Assembly (NCBI RefSeq): GCF_025148635.1
Contig: NZ_CP102269.1
Span: 1,798,001 to 1,862,000 of the forward strand
Origin: Butyricimonas virosa
Lineage (GTDB): Bacteria; Bacteroidota; Bacteroidia; Bacteroidales; Marinifilaceae
Direction: 5' to 3'
Length of the DNA: 64,000 nucleotides
This document shows, piece after piece, positions 9,901-16,975 of this stretch. Under the pieces are notes generated by a model. The model was not told the DNA's origin, searched no databases, and was given only the letters and a program-made list of their open reading frames with translations. Both the position numbers and the translations under genes were made by a program. The stretch's first letter is position 1. The number at the start of each line of letters is the position of its first letter.

Positions 9901-10394
9901 AACAAGTACCATAAGGTTTCAATATAACGGTTGTCATAGGTGATGTATGGGTTACTCATGTCTACCCAGTAGCCCATCTTGTTCGTTAGATCTTCCCATT
10001 CGCGGGTGAATTTCATGACGTCGGAACGGCATTCTTTGTTATAGTCGGCCACGGAAATGGTCTTCCCGATGTTTTCTTTCGTGATGCCGAGTTTCTTTTC
10101 AACACCCAGTTCGACGGGTAACCCGTGCGTGTCCCAACCGGCTTTTCGCTCAACGAGAAATCCTTGTAAAGTTTTGTATCTGCAAATAATATCTTTAATT
10201 GTCCTAGCCATTACGTGGTGAATACCTGGCATCCCGTTTGCCGAAGGGGGACCTTCGAAAAAGACAAACGAGGGGTGTCCCTCTCTATTCTTCAAGCTTT
10301 GCTCGAAGGTATTGTTTGATTCCCACTCTTTCAAGACATCCTTGTTTACCTGAGAGAGATCCAAACCTTTGTACTCTTGGAATTTTTTGTCCAT
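6966..10394 (-). CDS. ileS: Isoleucyl-tRNA synthetase
   Basis: 1142 residues from the ATG at 10394 (MDKKFQEYKG). It charges tRNA-Ile with isoleucine in the cytoplasm. The class I signatures are visible: GPPSANGMPGIHH near residues 48-60 (HIGH equivalent GIHH) and NKMSKRLGNA near 690, with the CP1 editing domain between them (GTGIVHIAPTFGADD) and DWNLSRSRYWGTPLPIW before KMSKR. It lacks a C-terminal zinc finger and is longer than E. coli IleS, the long form seen in Bacteroidota. It is the first gene of the operon with the dksA-like gene and lspA. Confidence 0.97.
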   Translation of the reverse strand: MDKKFQEYKGLDLSQVNKDVLKEWESNNTFEQSLKNREGHPSFVFFEGPPSANGMPGIHHVMARTIKDIICRYKTLQGFLVERKAGWDTHGLPVELGVEKKLGITKENIGKTISVADYNKECRSDVMKFTREWEDLTNKMGYWVDMSNPYITYDNRYIETLWYLLKQLYEKGFLYKGYTIQPYSPAAGTGLSTHELNQPGCYRDVKDTTCVAQFKVIRDEKSEKLFAFSDEVHFTAWTTTPWTLPSNTALAVGPNITYLEVKTYNPYTFRPVTIIMAKDRFSAYFNKKAEGLALEDYKEGDKLIPYQIVAEYKGPELEGIRYEQLLPWMQPMGDAFRVILGDYVTTEDGTGIVHIAPTFGADDDRVAKMAGIAPLQLIDKEGCKQPMVDKRGRLFQIEDIDPEYLKNNVNTDLYCEFAGRFVKNAYDPNLTENDPTLDIDLSILLKRENKAFKVEKHEHNYPHCWRTDKPVLYYPLDSWFIKTTAVRDRMIELNKTINWKPASTGEGRFGKWLENLVDWNLSRSRYWGTPLPIWVSEDGTEKKCIGSVKELIEETEKAIQAGIMKENPFKDFKVGDYSKENYEKIDLHRPYVDDIILVSSTGQPMYREKDLIDVWFDSGAMPYAQVHYPFENKELIDNRIHFPADFIAEGVDQTRGWFFTLHAIATMVFDSVAFKNIISNGLVLDAKGNKMSKRLGNAVDPFDTIEKQGSDPLRWYMITNSQPWDNLKFDIAGVEEVKRKFFGTLYNTYSFFALYANIDNFKYAEAEVPFNERPEIDRWILSLLNSLIKEVTEAYEKYEPTRAGRAIQDFVIENLSNWYVRLSRKRYWGGEQTTDKLSAYQTLYTCLETVAILSSPIAPFYMDRLFTDLNKVTGRYTTDVHLVDFPVANESMIDKQLEERMNMAQQISSMVLGLRRKVQIRVRQPLCKLLIPILNDEMTTQLDAVKNIILSEVNVKEIEYITDTAGILVKKIKPNFKTLGPKYGKYMKQISALVAEMNQNDIYNFEKQGTYSLEVGTETLELTLEDVEILSEDIPGWLVANEGRLTVALDINITKELHEEGIARELINRIQNLRKESDFNVTDKINLYIGKHKEINEAVENFKAYIASQVLAENVTLIDKAEDGAQPIEIDDIQTFIKIQKM

Positions 10395-10448
10395 CGTGAC
10401 TCCTGATTTTAAGATATTACTTGTTTGCACATTTAAAAAATCAAGTTG

Positions 10449-10456
10449 CAAATATA
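10449..10456 (-). promoter_or_regulatory. -7 promoter box for ileS
   Basis: On the minus strand this reads TATATTTG, a perfect match to the Bacteroidota consensus TAnnTTTG, about 55 bp before the ileS start codon. A convincing -33 TTTG was not found. Confidence 0.55.
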
Positions 10457-10619
10457 CCATTTATTTGTGAATCTGGAAATTTTGTAGAGGGATATAAATG
10501 ATATAGGGAAAGAGTAGGCCTGATGATGCCCTTTTCTTTCGTTATTTCAGGATAACTAGTGTATCAATACAGGATTACTTCCGTATATAAAATTTTTAAT
10601 AAGCTTATAAAATCTTATT

Positions 10620-10679
10620 AAAACGCTATTCTAAGAATAGCGTTTTAATAGGGTTTTAATAGCGTTCTAATAGCGTTTT
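10620..10679. repeat. 12-bp inverted repeat followed by four 11-bp tandem units
   Basis: AAAACGCTATTC (10620-10631) pairs with GAATAGCGTTTT (10635-10646). The second arm starts a tandem array: AATAGCGTTTT (10636-10646), AATAGGGTTTT (10647-10657), AATAGCGTTCT (10658-10668), AATAGCGTTTT (10669-10679). The 11-bp period is one helical turn, which would place a bound protein on one DNA face. The nearby IS target sequence begins with the same CGCTATT word. Confidence 0.85.
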
Positions 10680-10693
10680 ACACGGAAATGATC

Positions 10694-10706
10694 CGCTATT
10701 AATCAG
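10694..10706. repeat. Left copy of the 13-bp direct repeat flanking the IS
   Basis: CGCTATTAATCAG directly abuts the left inverted repeat of the IS; the identical word abuts the right end at 12200-12212. It is interpreted as the target-site duplication. Confidence 0.8.
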
Positions 10707-10748
10707 TGTCTTATCCTAAAAAAGTTGACTTGTTCAACAAGTAAACTT

Positions 10749-11174
10749 ATGTCAGTAGCAACAAAATCCAGTGGTTTGTCTCGCCACACGATCGAAGAAA
10801 AAATAGAGGCAGTGCGTCAACGAATTTTTCAAGAGAGTAGTTTCCGAGAACTCCAGGAACGTCACGGGATCTGTAGCGCGACGTTAAGCGTTTGGATCAA
10901 GAAATATAAAGCTGAAGTTCTTCGTCGTTTCCCGGTAAAAGACTTACCTTTATACGTTCTTAAATACCAGGAAACCATGACCACGGAAGAAGAAAATGAA
11001 CTCACTCGCCTTCGCCGCGAGAACGAGGACTTGAAATTACTACACGAGGCGAACCTGCTGATGATCGACATGGCCAAGGAGCGTTTCGGCATCGATATAA
11101 AAAAAAACTACGAGGAGATGTTATCCGGCGGGTGCTTGAAGGAAGTGCCCGGCGTAAAGGGCAACGACGAGTAG
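10749..11174 (+). CDS. IS3-family transposase OrfA (helix-turn-helix protein)
   Basis: 141 residues from the ATG at 10749 (MSVATKSSGL). The N-terminal half is a helix-turn-helix of the transposase_8 type (SRHTIEEKIEAVRQRIFQES, HGICSATLSVWIKKYK) and the C-terminal half is a leucine-zipper-like coiled coil (ENELTRLRRENEDLKLLHEA). It binds the IS ends. Its frame continues past the A-run at 11099-11107 and overlaps orfB, the usual arrangement for making an OrfAB fusion by -1 frameshifting. Confidence 0.9.
   Translation: MSVATKSSGLSRHTIEEKIEAVRQRIFQESSFRELQERHGICSATLSVWIKKYKAEVLRRFPVKDLPLYVLKYQETMTTEEENELTRLRRENEDLKLLHEANLLMIDMAKERFGIDIKKNYEEMLSGGCLKEVPGVKGNDE
11099..11107 (+). promoter_or_regulatory. 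A9 slippery tract, probable programmed -1 frameshift site
   Basis: Nine adenines lie in the overlap of orfA (frame of 10749) and the orfB frame, which is exactly -1 to orfA. IS3 elements make the active OrfAB transposase by slippage on such a run. The fused product would be about 417 residues. Confidence 0.65.
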
Positions 11175-12001
11175 CCTTGTTGTGCGGTCACTTCGGCTAC
11201 AGCAAGCAGGCCTACTACCGCGGGCAGCGGGCTGGCGACAAACTGGAGAGGGAGTGTTACCTTCTATCGCTCGTCCGGGACATACGCGAGGACATGCCAA
11301 ACCTCGGCGGGGTGAAACTATGGAAGAAGCTAAATTCCAGCGGTGTCCAGGTCGGGCGTGACGAGCTTTACCGCTTGCTTCGCGCTCACGACTTGATGGT
11401 CAAGCACGAGAAAAGGCGAGTGGTAACGACGGATTCCAGCGGGTGGTTCCGGCAGTTCCCAAACCTGGTGAAAGGGCTGGAGATCAAGCGCCACAACCAG
11501 GTTTGGGTCAGTGATATCACTTACGTGGACACGCTCTCGGGGTTCGTCTTTCTCTCCCTGGTGACGGATGCCTACTCCCGCCGGATCATGGGGTGGTTCG
11601 TGCACGACAAGTTAAACACGGAAGGACCGTTGAACGCCTTGTACAGGGCCTTCTTGCAGGTCAGGGCAAGCGAGATCGAGGGCACGATACATCACTCGGA
11701 CAGGGGCGTGCAGTATTGTAGTTACCAGTACAACACAACGCTGGGGATGAAGCGGATGAACACGAGCATGACCCAGGACGGATCTCCGTACGATAACGCT
11801 ATCGCGGAGAGGGTGAACGGGATTCTCAAGAGGGAGTGGCTGGAACAGGAGGTTTTCGTGAACATCGAACAGGTCAGGGTGAGGGTGGAGAAGGTCGTCG
11901 CGTTGTACAACGGGCAGAGACCGCACTTCTCTATAGGGCTGAACACGCCTGATTCGATTTACCGGGACTTGACCGGAAAGTTCGCCTTCCACATGTACTA
12001 G
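11132..12001 (+). CDS. IS3-family transposase OrfB (DDE integrase domain)
   Basis: 289 residues by the stand-alone reading, in the -1 frame relative to orfA. It contains the HTH_21 segment (MPNLGGVKLWKKLNSSGVQV) and an rve-type RNase H fold. The catalytic triad is visible as D in VWVSDITYVD, D in HHSDRGVQY and E in NAIAERVNGILKREW, with the expected spacing. No stop or frameshift interrupts it, so the transposase should be active. It is probably made as an OrfAB fusion rather than from its own start. Confidence 0.92.
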   Translation: MLEGSARRKGQRRVALLCGHFGYSKQAYYRGQRAGDKLERECYLLSLVRDIREDMPNLGGVKLWKKLNSSGVQVGRDELYRLLRAHDLMVKHEKRRVVTTDSSGWFRQFPNLVKGLEIKRHNQVWVSDITYVDTLSGFVFLSLVTDAYSRRIMGWFVHDKLNTEGPLNALYRAFLQVRASEIEGTIHHSDRGVQYCSYQYNTTLGMKRMNTSMTQDGSPYDNAIAERVNGILKREWLEQEVFVNIEQVRVRVEKVVALYNGQRPHFSIGLNTPDSIYRDLTGKFAFHMY

Positions 12002-12125
12002 TCCAGGAAGGAATTCCCGGTTTTTCGCTACGCGAACGGTTGGCTCATGCCCGTGGAAGGCAGCCAACCGAAGATATTAGGAAAATTTAGTACCCGAATT
12101 TATAGGGGGTTTTATTTATATGTCG

Positions 12126-12133
12126 TATCTTTG
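12126..12133 (+). promoter_or_regulatory. Outward-facing promoter-like box near the right end of the IS
   Basis: TATCTTTG matches TAnnTTTG and lies within the palindrome GTATC-TTT-GATAC (12125-12137), 66 bp inside the IS right end. Transcription from it would run out of the IS antisense to the 3' end of the aspartokinase gene. Confidence 0.35.
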
Positions 12134-12199
12134 ATACATTGTTAGGGTGTTTGTTAAAATTTTTGTTTAATCCGAGTCAACCATTTTCAGGAAAGTACA

Positions 12200-12212
12200 C
12201 GCTATTAATCAG
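12200..12212. repeat. Right copy of the 13-bp direct repeat flanking the IS
   Basis: Identical to 10694-10706 and immediately adjacent to the right inverted repeat. Confidence 0.8.
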
Positions 12213-12311
12213 GTTGTAATAGTGAATTGTGGCATTAAATTGAGAGGACAACGGTTTATAGTCCTTCATTCTATGCTTGTATGTTGCGAAATTTTATTAC
12301 CTTGTAAGTTG

Positions 12312-13595
12312 CTATTTTTCAGGAATAGTAAAGTCGGTTGGGACATTCTTTAGCACGAATTGGGCGGTTGTCCGGCTGCGTTGCTCGACTAACGAGGGGA
12401 TGTCTCCAATGATTTCCCGGATGATTTCCTCGTTGTAATGGCGGATCGTGATGAGTTTCACGTCTTGGTTGTAGCGTACCTCGAATTCTTCCCGAAGTTG
12501 ATCCAGAAATTCGTTGAACACGGCGCTGTTGCAATCCACGCAGAAAGAGAAACTGATGGCGGAGTTTTGCATCAGGTTCAGTTTTAATTTATATTGGGCC
12601 AGTACGGCGAATATGTGGCTTAATTTTTCTTCTGCGATAAAAGAGAAGTCTCGAGGGGTAAGGGTCAACAAGCATTGATTTTCTTTGTTGATGTAGATTG
12701 GCGGTAACTTTAGGTGTTCGTCAATTTCTTGTATCACGGTTCCCTCGGATTCCGGATGCAGGAATGATCTCACGTAGAGGGGTATCTGTTTATTCTGGAT
12801 TGGTTTTATGGTTTTCGGGTGAATGACTTTTGCCCCGAAATGGGATAGCTCTATGGCCTCTTTATAGGACATCCTGCTGATCACTTGTGCTTTTTCATAT
12901 TCTTTCGGGTCGGCATTCATCACTCCCGGTACGTCTTTCCAAATAGTCACGTCTTCGGCATTTAGCAAGTTCGCTAAAAGAGCTGCCGTGTAATCCGACC
13001 CTTCCCGTCCTAAGGTAGTCGTTTGGTTGGTGCGGGTTCCGGCGATAAAGCCTTGGGTGACGAATACGGACGATGTGTTGAAGTCGAATGCATCTTTACA
13101 AAGTTGTTCGGAAAGTTCCAGATCAATGTTCGCATTGCGATAGTTTTGATCGGTTTTGAGGAATTTCCGGATATCTATGAATTGATTTTCGATTCCTTCC
13201 ATTTTTAAATAGTCGGAGATAATGGTCGTGGAGATCAGTTCTCCGAAGCAAATGATGCGATCGTATTCGTAGTCATAGCATAGTGATGATTCGCTTGCCA
13301 ATATGTTTTCCAAGCTTGTAAATAATTCTTCCAGGTGCTTGTGGATCGTGTCATTCAAGGGGAACAGGGTATTTACAATATCCAGATGAAAGTTTTTTAG
13401 TTCTTTCATGATGGCGGTCGCTTTCGGGTCTTGATGGAAATAAGCGTTGCATAGTGTTTCCAGTAAGTTTGTCGTTTTTCCCATGGCAGAAACGACCACG
13501 ATAAGTTGTCCATGTTGTTGATGAACAATTGAAGAGAGGTTTTTAACCCCTGCCGCATCTTTCACGGATGCTCCTCCGAACTTAAAAACTTTCAT
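12312..13595 (-). CDS. Aspartokinase
   Basis: 427 residues; phosphorylates L-aspartate, the first step to lysine, threonine and methionine. The N-terminal amino-acid kinase domain starts with KFGGASV (residues 4-10) and carries VVVSAMGKTT and the substrate motif TLGREGSDYTAALLANLL near 195. The C-terminal part (about 310-420) is a pair of ACT-like regulatory domains, so feedback inhibition by an end-product amino acid is likely. There is no homoserine dehydrogenase domain, so it is monofunctional. It is transcribed alone from the promoter at 13624-13654 toward the IS. Confidence 0.93.
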   Translation of the reverse strand: MKVFKFGGASVKDAAGVKNLSSIVHQQHGQLIVVVSAMGKTTNLLETLCNAYFHQDPKATAIMKELKNFHLDIVNTLFPLNDTIHKHLEELFTSLENILASESSLCYDYEYDRIICFGELISTTIISDYLKMEGIENQFIDIRKFLKTDQNYRNANIDLELSEQLCKDAFDFNTSSVFVTQGFIAGTRTNQTTTLGREGSDYTAALLANLLNAEDVTIWKDVPGVMNADPKEYEKAQVISRMSYKEAIELSHFGAKVIHPKTIKPIQNKQIPLYVRSFLHPESEGTVIQEIDEHLKLPPIYINKENQCLLTLTPRDFSFIAEEKLSHIFAVLAQYKLKLNLMQNSAISFSFCVDCNSAVFNEFLDQLREEFEVRYNQDVKLITIRHYNEEIIREIIGDIPSLVEQRSRTTAQFVLKNVPTDFTIPEK

Positions 13596-13623
13596 TTAGG
13601 TACCGATTAAAAGTAACACGAAA

Positions 13624-13654
13624 CAAAAGTAAATTTTAAATTGTAAAATGCAAA
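13624..13654 (-). promoter_or_regulatory. Promoter of the aspartokinase gene
   Basis: On the minus strand TTTG (13654-13651) is followed after about 19 bp by TACTTTTG (13631-13624). Both match the Bacteroidota -33/-7 elements and the spacing is right. The start codon lies about 28 bp downstream. Confidence 0.7.
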
Positions 13655-13766
13655 ACTGAGATGTTGAAGACGTGTTTTTTGGGGGGAGTATTGTAATATA
13701 CAAGTGTGCGAAAAAAAGTGGTATTAATCTATTCTGATAATATTTGAAATTAATTTTGTTGTAAGA

Positions 13767-13797
13767 ATTGCTATTTAGCATTATTTTTATATTTTTG
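13767..13797 (+). promoter_or_regulatory. Promoter of the fimbrillin-like gene
   Basis: ATTG (13767-13770) and TATTTTTG (13790-13797) are 19 bp apart, matching the -33/-7 consensus. The start codon is 60 bp downstream. Confidence 0.6.
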
Positions 13798-13857
13798 TGG
13801 GATATTCTGATTTTGGTGATTGGCGAATAAGATTATTAACCATAAATATATGTAATT

Positions 13858-15603
13858 ATGAAAAAGGTCTGGTTGCGTGGTGTCGCATGTCTATGTGTAC
13901 TTTTAAGTTGTACCCGGGTTGAATCGGATGAGGCGGGAGAACGGGAAATTTGTTTTAGGGGGAATGTACTTGAGTTACAACAAGTTAATTTGTTCGGGTC
14001 AAGAGCGGGATTGGGTAGTGGGGATAAAGTACAGTTGTATATCGTGGAGCAAGATGAAGAGGGATTAAAATTGCCTGCAAGTGAGGATTTTTACCAGATG
14101 AGTAGTGATACGGATGGGAATGTAAATTTTGAAGACGGGGAAAAGCATGTGTACCCGAATAACCCGATAAATATATATGGTTTTTGTTGTAGGGGAATGG
14201 AAGGAAATCCCGTGGATCTTTCGAATGTCCCTGTGAGGGTGGAGGGAGAACAGAAGTCGGAGGATGCTTTATTGAGGTCTGATTTCTTATACGTGAAATC
14301 GGAAGGGCGTCATCGGGCAACTGACGACGCAATTTCGTTGGATTTTAGTCATCAGTTTGTAAAGCTTCAATTTCATTTTAGAACGGATACCCCGGAGACA
14401 GTTGATTTGGGGCAGATAACGGCTCTTGAGGTTTTAAATGTTGTTCGGGAGGGAAATTTTGACGTGACCACGGGTGAGTTGACGTTGGGAGATGCTGTTG
14501 ATGATATACGGGCGCAACCGGCAAATGAATCGATGGTGATTGTTTTGCCTCAGAAGGTGAAAGGTGGGGATGTTTTGTTTCGTTTCGTTCAAAGTGGAAA
14601 AGAAAGATCATATTCGGTTCCGGCAGCGGGGATGTCATTGGAAAAAGGGAAATTATATAAATGTGATATTTTGATAAATCAATATCCGGGGGCAGGCGAT
14701 AAAGATGTGGTGATTAGTACCCGGGTTGAGGATTGGGACGAGTCGGAACCGCCAATTTATATTGCGTTTGAAGACGGGCAGAATGTGGTGGCAACGTTAA
14801 CGGGTGTTTCGAATGGGGTGGTCGTGAATCGGGCGGATTTGTATTTGTCTTCTGAAAATAAAGTCCATGAAAAGTTGAATATTCCCGTGATAGATAATAA
14901 AATGGAGTTTATGTTTCCGAGGGAAAAGGAGGGAGGAACATTGCAGTTGAATAAGGCTCATTTTTACACGGAGGCGGGAGATGAGTTTGATTATTATTTT
15001 AAGGATAAGGAGTTGTTGGGGGATAATTTGGACGAGTTGTTTTTGGTGGCGCCAAAGGTCGGGGATATTTGGGGAGATGGGGTGATCTTTGCAGTAGGCG
15101 AGGTGACGGGGTATGATGAAAATACATCTTCTTTTGTAACTGATGTAAAAGGAGTAAATGCCTATCGGGGACGGATGGTGTCAAATAAGGCGTTGGGGAA
15201 ATTGGCTTGGTGTAAAAGTGGTGCCAAAGGAGAAAAGGTATCGGTGGGAGCGAATGATGAAAATAATGGTAAAACAAATATGGTTGCATTGGGAAATTTC
15301 ATTAAAATAAATAGTGATGAATTGGAGAATTACCCGGCATTTATGGCTTGTGCTGATCTGGGGAAAGGATGGTATTTCCCGGCATATAACGAGATAAGGT
15401 GTATTGTGGCTAATAAAGATATGTTGAATGTCAAAATTGAAAAACAATTAGGAGATCCAATATCTCTTGTTGAGTTGTATGGGAGTTCTACAGAGAAGGG
15501 AGGGGAGCCTACGCACTATATTGGTCCTGATAAAATAGGGAAAACGGTATATCCATATACTAAGATGAGTTCAGCAAAAGTCCGTGCCGTTCGTGCCTAT
15601 TAA
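13858..15603 (+). CDS. Fimbrillin/Mfa-like family lipoprotein
   Basis: 581 residues. A lipoprotein signal ends at C18 (CVLLSC). Residues about 25-280 resemble Bacteroidales fimbrillin-like (Mfa-like) proteins: a FYQMSSDTDG segment, a phrase on converting YPNNPINIYGFC, LDFSHQFVKLQF and a closing LEKGKLYKCDI. The C-terminal third (about 440-581) has a GKGWYFPAYNEI segment like the C-terminal domains of Bacteroidales surface proteins that display variable ends. It is probably a fimbrial subunit or tip protein exported as a lipoprotein. It is a single gene with its own promoter, without an adjacent usher or other pilin gene, so the assembly partner is unknown. Confidence 0.72.
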   Translation: MKKVWLRGVACLCVLLSCTRVESDEAGEREICFRGNVLELQQVNLFGSRAGLGSGDKVQLYIVEQDEEGLKLPASEDFYQMSSDTDGNVNFEDGEKHVYPNNPINIYGFCCRGMEGNPVDLSNVPVRVEGEQKSEDALLRSDFLYVKSEGRHRATDDAISLDFSHQFVKLQFHFRTDTPETVDLGQITALEVLNVVREGNFDVTTGELTLGDAVDDIRAQPANESMVIVLPQKVKGGDVLFRFVQSGKERSYSVPAAGMSLEKGKLYKCDILINQYPGAGDKDVVISTRVEDWDESEPPIYIAFEDGQNVVATLTGVSNGVVVNRADLYLSSENKVHEKLNIPVIDNKMEFMFPREKEGGTLQLNKAHFYTEAGDEFDYYFKDKELLGDNLDELFLVAPKVGDIWGDGVIFAVGEVTGYDENTSSFVTDVKGVNAYRGRMVSNKALGKLAWCKSGAKGEKVSVGANDENNGKTNMVALGNFIKINSDELENYPAFMACADLGKGWYFPAYNEIRCIVANKDMLNVKIEKQLGDPISLVELYGSSTEKGGEPTHYIGPDKIGKTVYPYTKMSSAKVRAVRAY

Positions 15604-15872
15604 TGAAACTTCTCGTGGTGAATCAACGTAATCTTTTAAGATGAACTTGCGATATGACTGATACGTCATGATGTTGAGGGGAAACGCATTGTCTTTGTGA
15701 TAAGGAGTGCATGGTGGGGAGAAGATAAATGTTTCGTCATCGTTTGCGATCCTCTTCATTAATTTCGGCTATACGCATGGGGATTTGAAAGGAAGAAACG
15801 GAATAAAACCCGCAAACCTTTTAAATTAAAGATTATAACTTTATATTTGCAAAAAAATTAAAACACATAACC
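15604..15872 (+). promoter_or_regulatory. Leader of fbp with -7 box
   Basis: A 269-bp intergenic stretch without a gene. TATATTTG at 15842-15849 is a perfect -7 box 24 bp before the fbp start, so the 5' untranslated region is very short. The -33 element is weak (TTTTA near 15819). Confidence 0.5.
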
Positions 15873-16892
15873 ATGATAATGCATAAAGTTACAACTTTAA
15901 ATCAATTTATTATTGAACGGCAAGCCGAGATTCCCGGGGCTACCGGAGAATTTTCACGACTTTTGCACCATATAGGTATTGCTGCCAAAAAAGTTCACCG
16001 GGAGGTTAATAAGGCTGGTTTGGTAGATATACTTGGAAAGGTTGGTTCTATCAACGTGCAAGGAGAGGACCAACAGAAGTTGGATGTCTATGCCGACAAA
16101 ACTTTTATGGATGAGTTGAGGGCGAGTGGCGAGTGTTGTGGGGTGGCTACCGAAGAAAATCAGGATATTGTGGTTTTCGAGGAGGGATTGAGCAAGGATG
16201 GAAAGTATATCATTTGTATGGATCCGTTGGATGGATCGTCAAATATTGATGTGAATGTTTCCGTGGGTACGATTTTCTCTATTTATAAACGTATTTCTCC
16301 TATCGGGGAGCCGCTCGTGATGGACGATTTCTTCCAGCCCGGAACGGAGCAGGTGGCTGCCGGTTATGTGATTTACGGATCATCGACCATGTTAGTGTAT
16401 ACTTCCGGTAACGGGGTGAATGGTTTCACGCTGGATACTTCTATCGGGGAGTTCTGTTTGTCTCACCCGAACATGCAGACACCAGAAAGTGGAAAGATAT
16501 ATTCCATTAACGAGGGTAATTACGTGAATTTCCCTGTGGGTGTGAAAAAATTTATCAAGTATTGCCAAGAAAAAGATGAGGCAACGAAGCGTCCATACAC
16601 GTCCCGTTATATCGGGTCTTTGGTGGCTGATTTCCATCGGAATATGTTGAAAGGTGGGGTGTTCCTTTACCCGCAAACAAGTTCTCACCCGACTGGAAAA
16701 TTGAGACTATTGTACGAGTGTAATCCGATGGCATTTATTGCCGAACAATCCGGCGGGTTGGCCACGGATGGGGAGCGACGAATCATGGAGATAAAGCCGG
16801 AAGCACTCCATCAGCGGGTGCCGTTATACACGGGATCGAGGAATATGGTACAGAAGGTACAGGAGTTTCTGACATTCTTCAATAATATATAG
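15873..16892 (+). CDS. fbp: Class I fructose-1,6-bisphosphatase
   Basis: 339 residues; hydrolyses fructose 1,6-bisphosphate to fructose 6-phosphate in gluconeogenesis. The metal-binding signature MDPLDGSSNIDVNVSVGT lies near residues 116-133, with GECCGVATEEN upstream and the sugar-phosphate loop GGVFLYPQTSSHPTGKLRLLYECNP near 250-275. Length and motifs fit class I FBPase rather than the large Bacteroidetes class III enzyme. The ATGs at 15873 and 15879 are both possible starts. Confidence 0.96.
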   Translation: MIMHKVTTLNQFIIERQAEIPGATGEFSRLLHHIGIAAKKVHREVNKAGLVDILGKVGSINVQGEDQQKLDVYADKTFMDELRASGECCGVATEENQDIVVFEEGLSKDGKYIICMDPLDGSSNIDVNVSVGTIFSIYKRISPIGEPLVMDDFFQPGTEQVAAGYVIYGSSTMLVYTSGNGVNGFTLDTSIGEFCLSHPNMQTPESGKIYSINEGNYVNFPVGVKKFIKYCQEKDEATKRPYTSRYIGSLVADFHRNMLKGGVFLYPQTSSHPTGKLRLLYECNPMAFIAEQSGGLATDGERRIMEIKPEALHQRVPLYTGSRNMVQKVQEFLTFFNNI

Positions 16893-16903
16893 AAATAAAG
16901 AAC

Positions 16904-16941
16904 TTCAAATGGATGATTGTAACAGCGATCATCCATTTGAA
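16904..16941 (+). terminator. 14-bp perfect hairpin after fbp
   Basis: TTCAAATGGATGAT (16904-16917) and ATCATCCATTTGAA (16928-16941) pair perfectly around a 10-nt loop, starting 11 bp after the fbp stop codon. No T-run follows, so termination strength is uncertain; it also forms the leader of the next gene. Confidence 0.55.
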
Positions 16942-16975
16942 ATTAAAGAGGAAGTTAAAAATAAATCGAAAATAT

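Larger units (their letters stand above)
10457..10706. other. Intergenic region upstream of ileS with repeat cluster
   Basis: No gene is seen between the ileS promoter and the insertion sequence. The region is AT-rich and holds the inverted repeat and 11-bp tandem repeat listed separately. Confidence 0.6.
10707..12199 (+). mobile_element. IS3-family insertion sequence
   Basis: The element is 1493 bp. The left end TGTCTTATCCTAAAAAAGTT and the reverse complement of the right end (TGTACTTTCCTGAAAATGGT) match over about 23 bp with a few mismatches and one indel, both starting with TGT as in IS3 ends. It encodes overlapping orfA and orfB joined by a likely -1 frameshift. It is flanked by an exact 13-bp direct repeat, far longer than the 3-5 bp usual for IS3. 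It appears complete and sits between ileS and aspartokinase without breaking a gene. Confidence 0.88.

Noticed and set aside
11330..12067. Several minus-strand open frames inside the IS
   Set aside because: They are antisense to the intact transposase and arise from its GC-rich codons; no start signals or family motifs.
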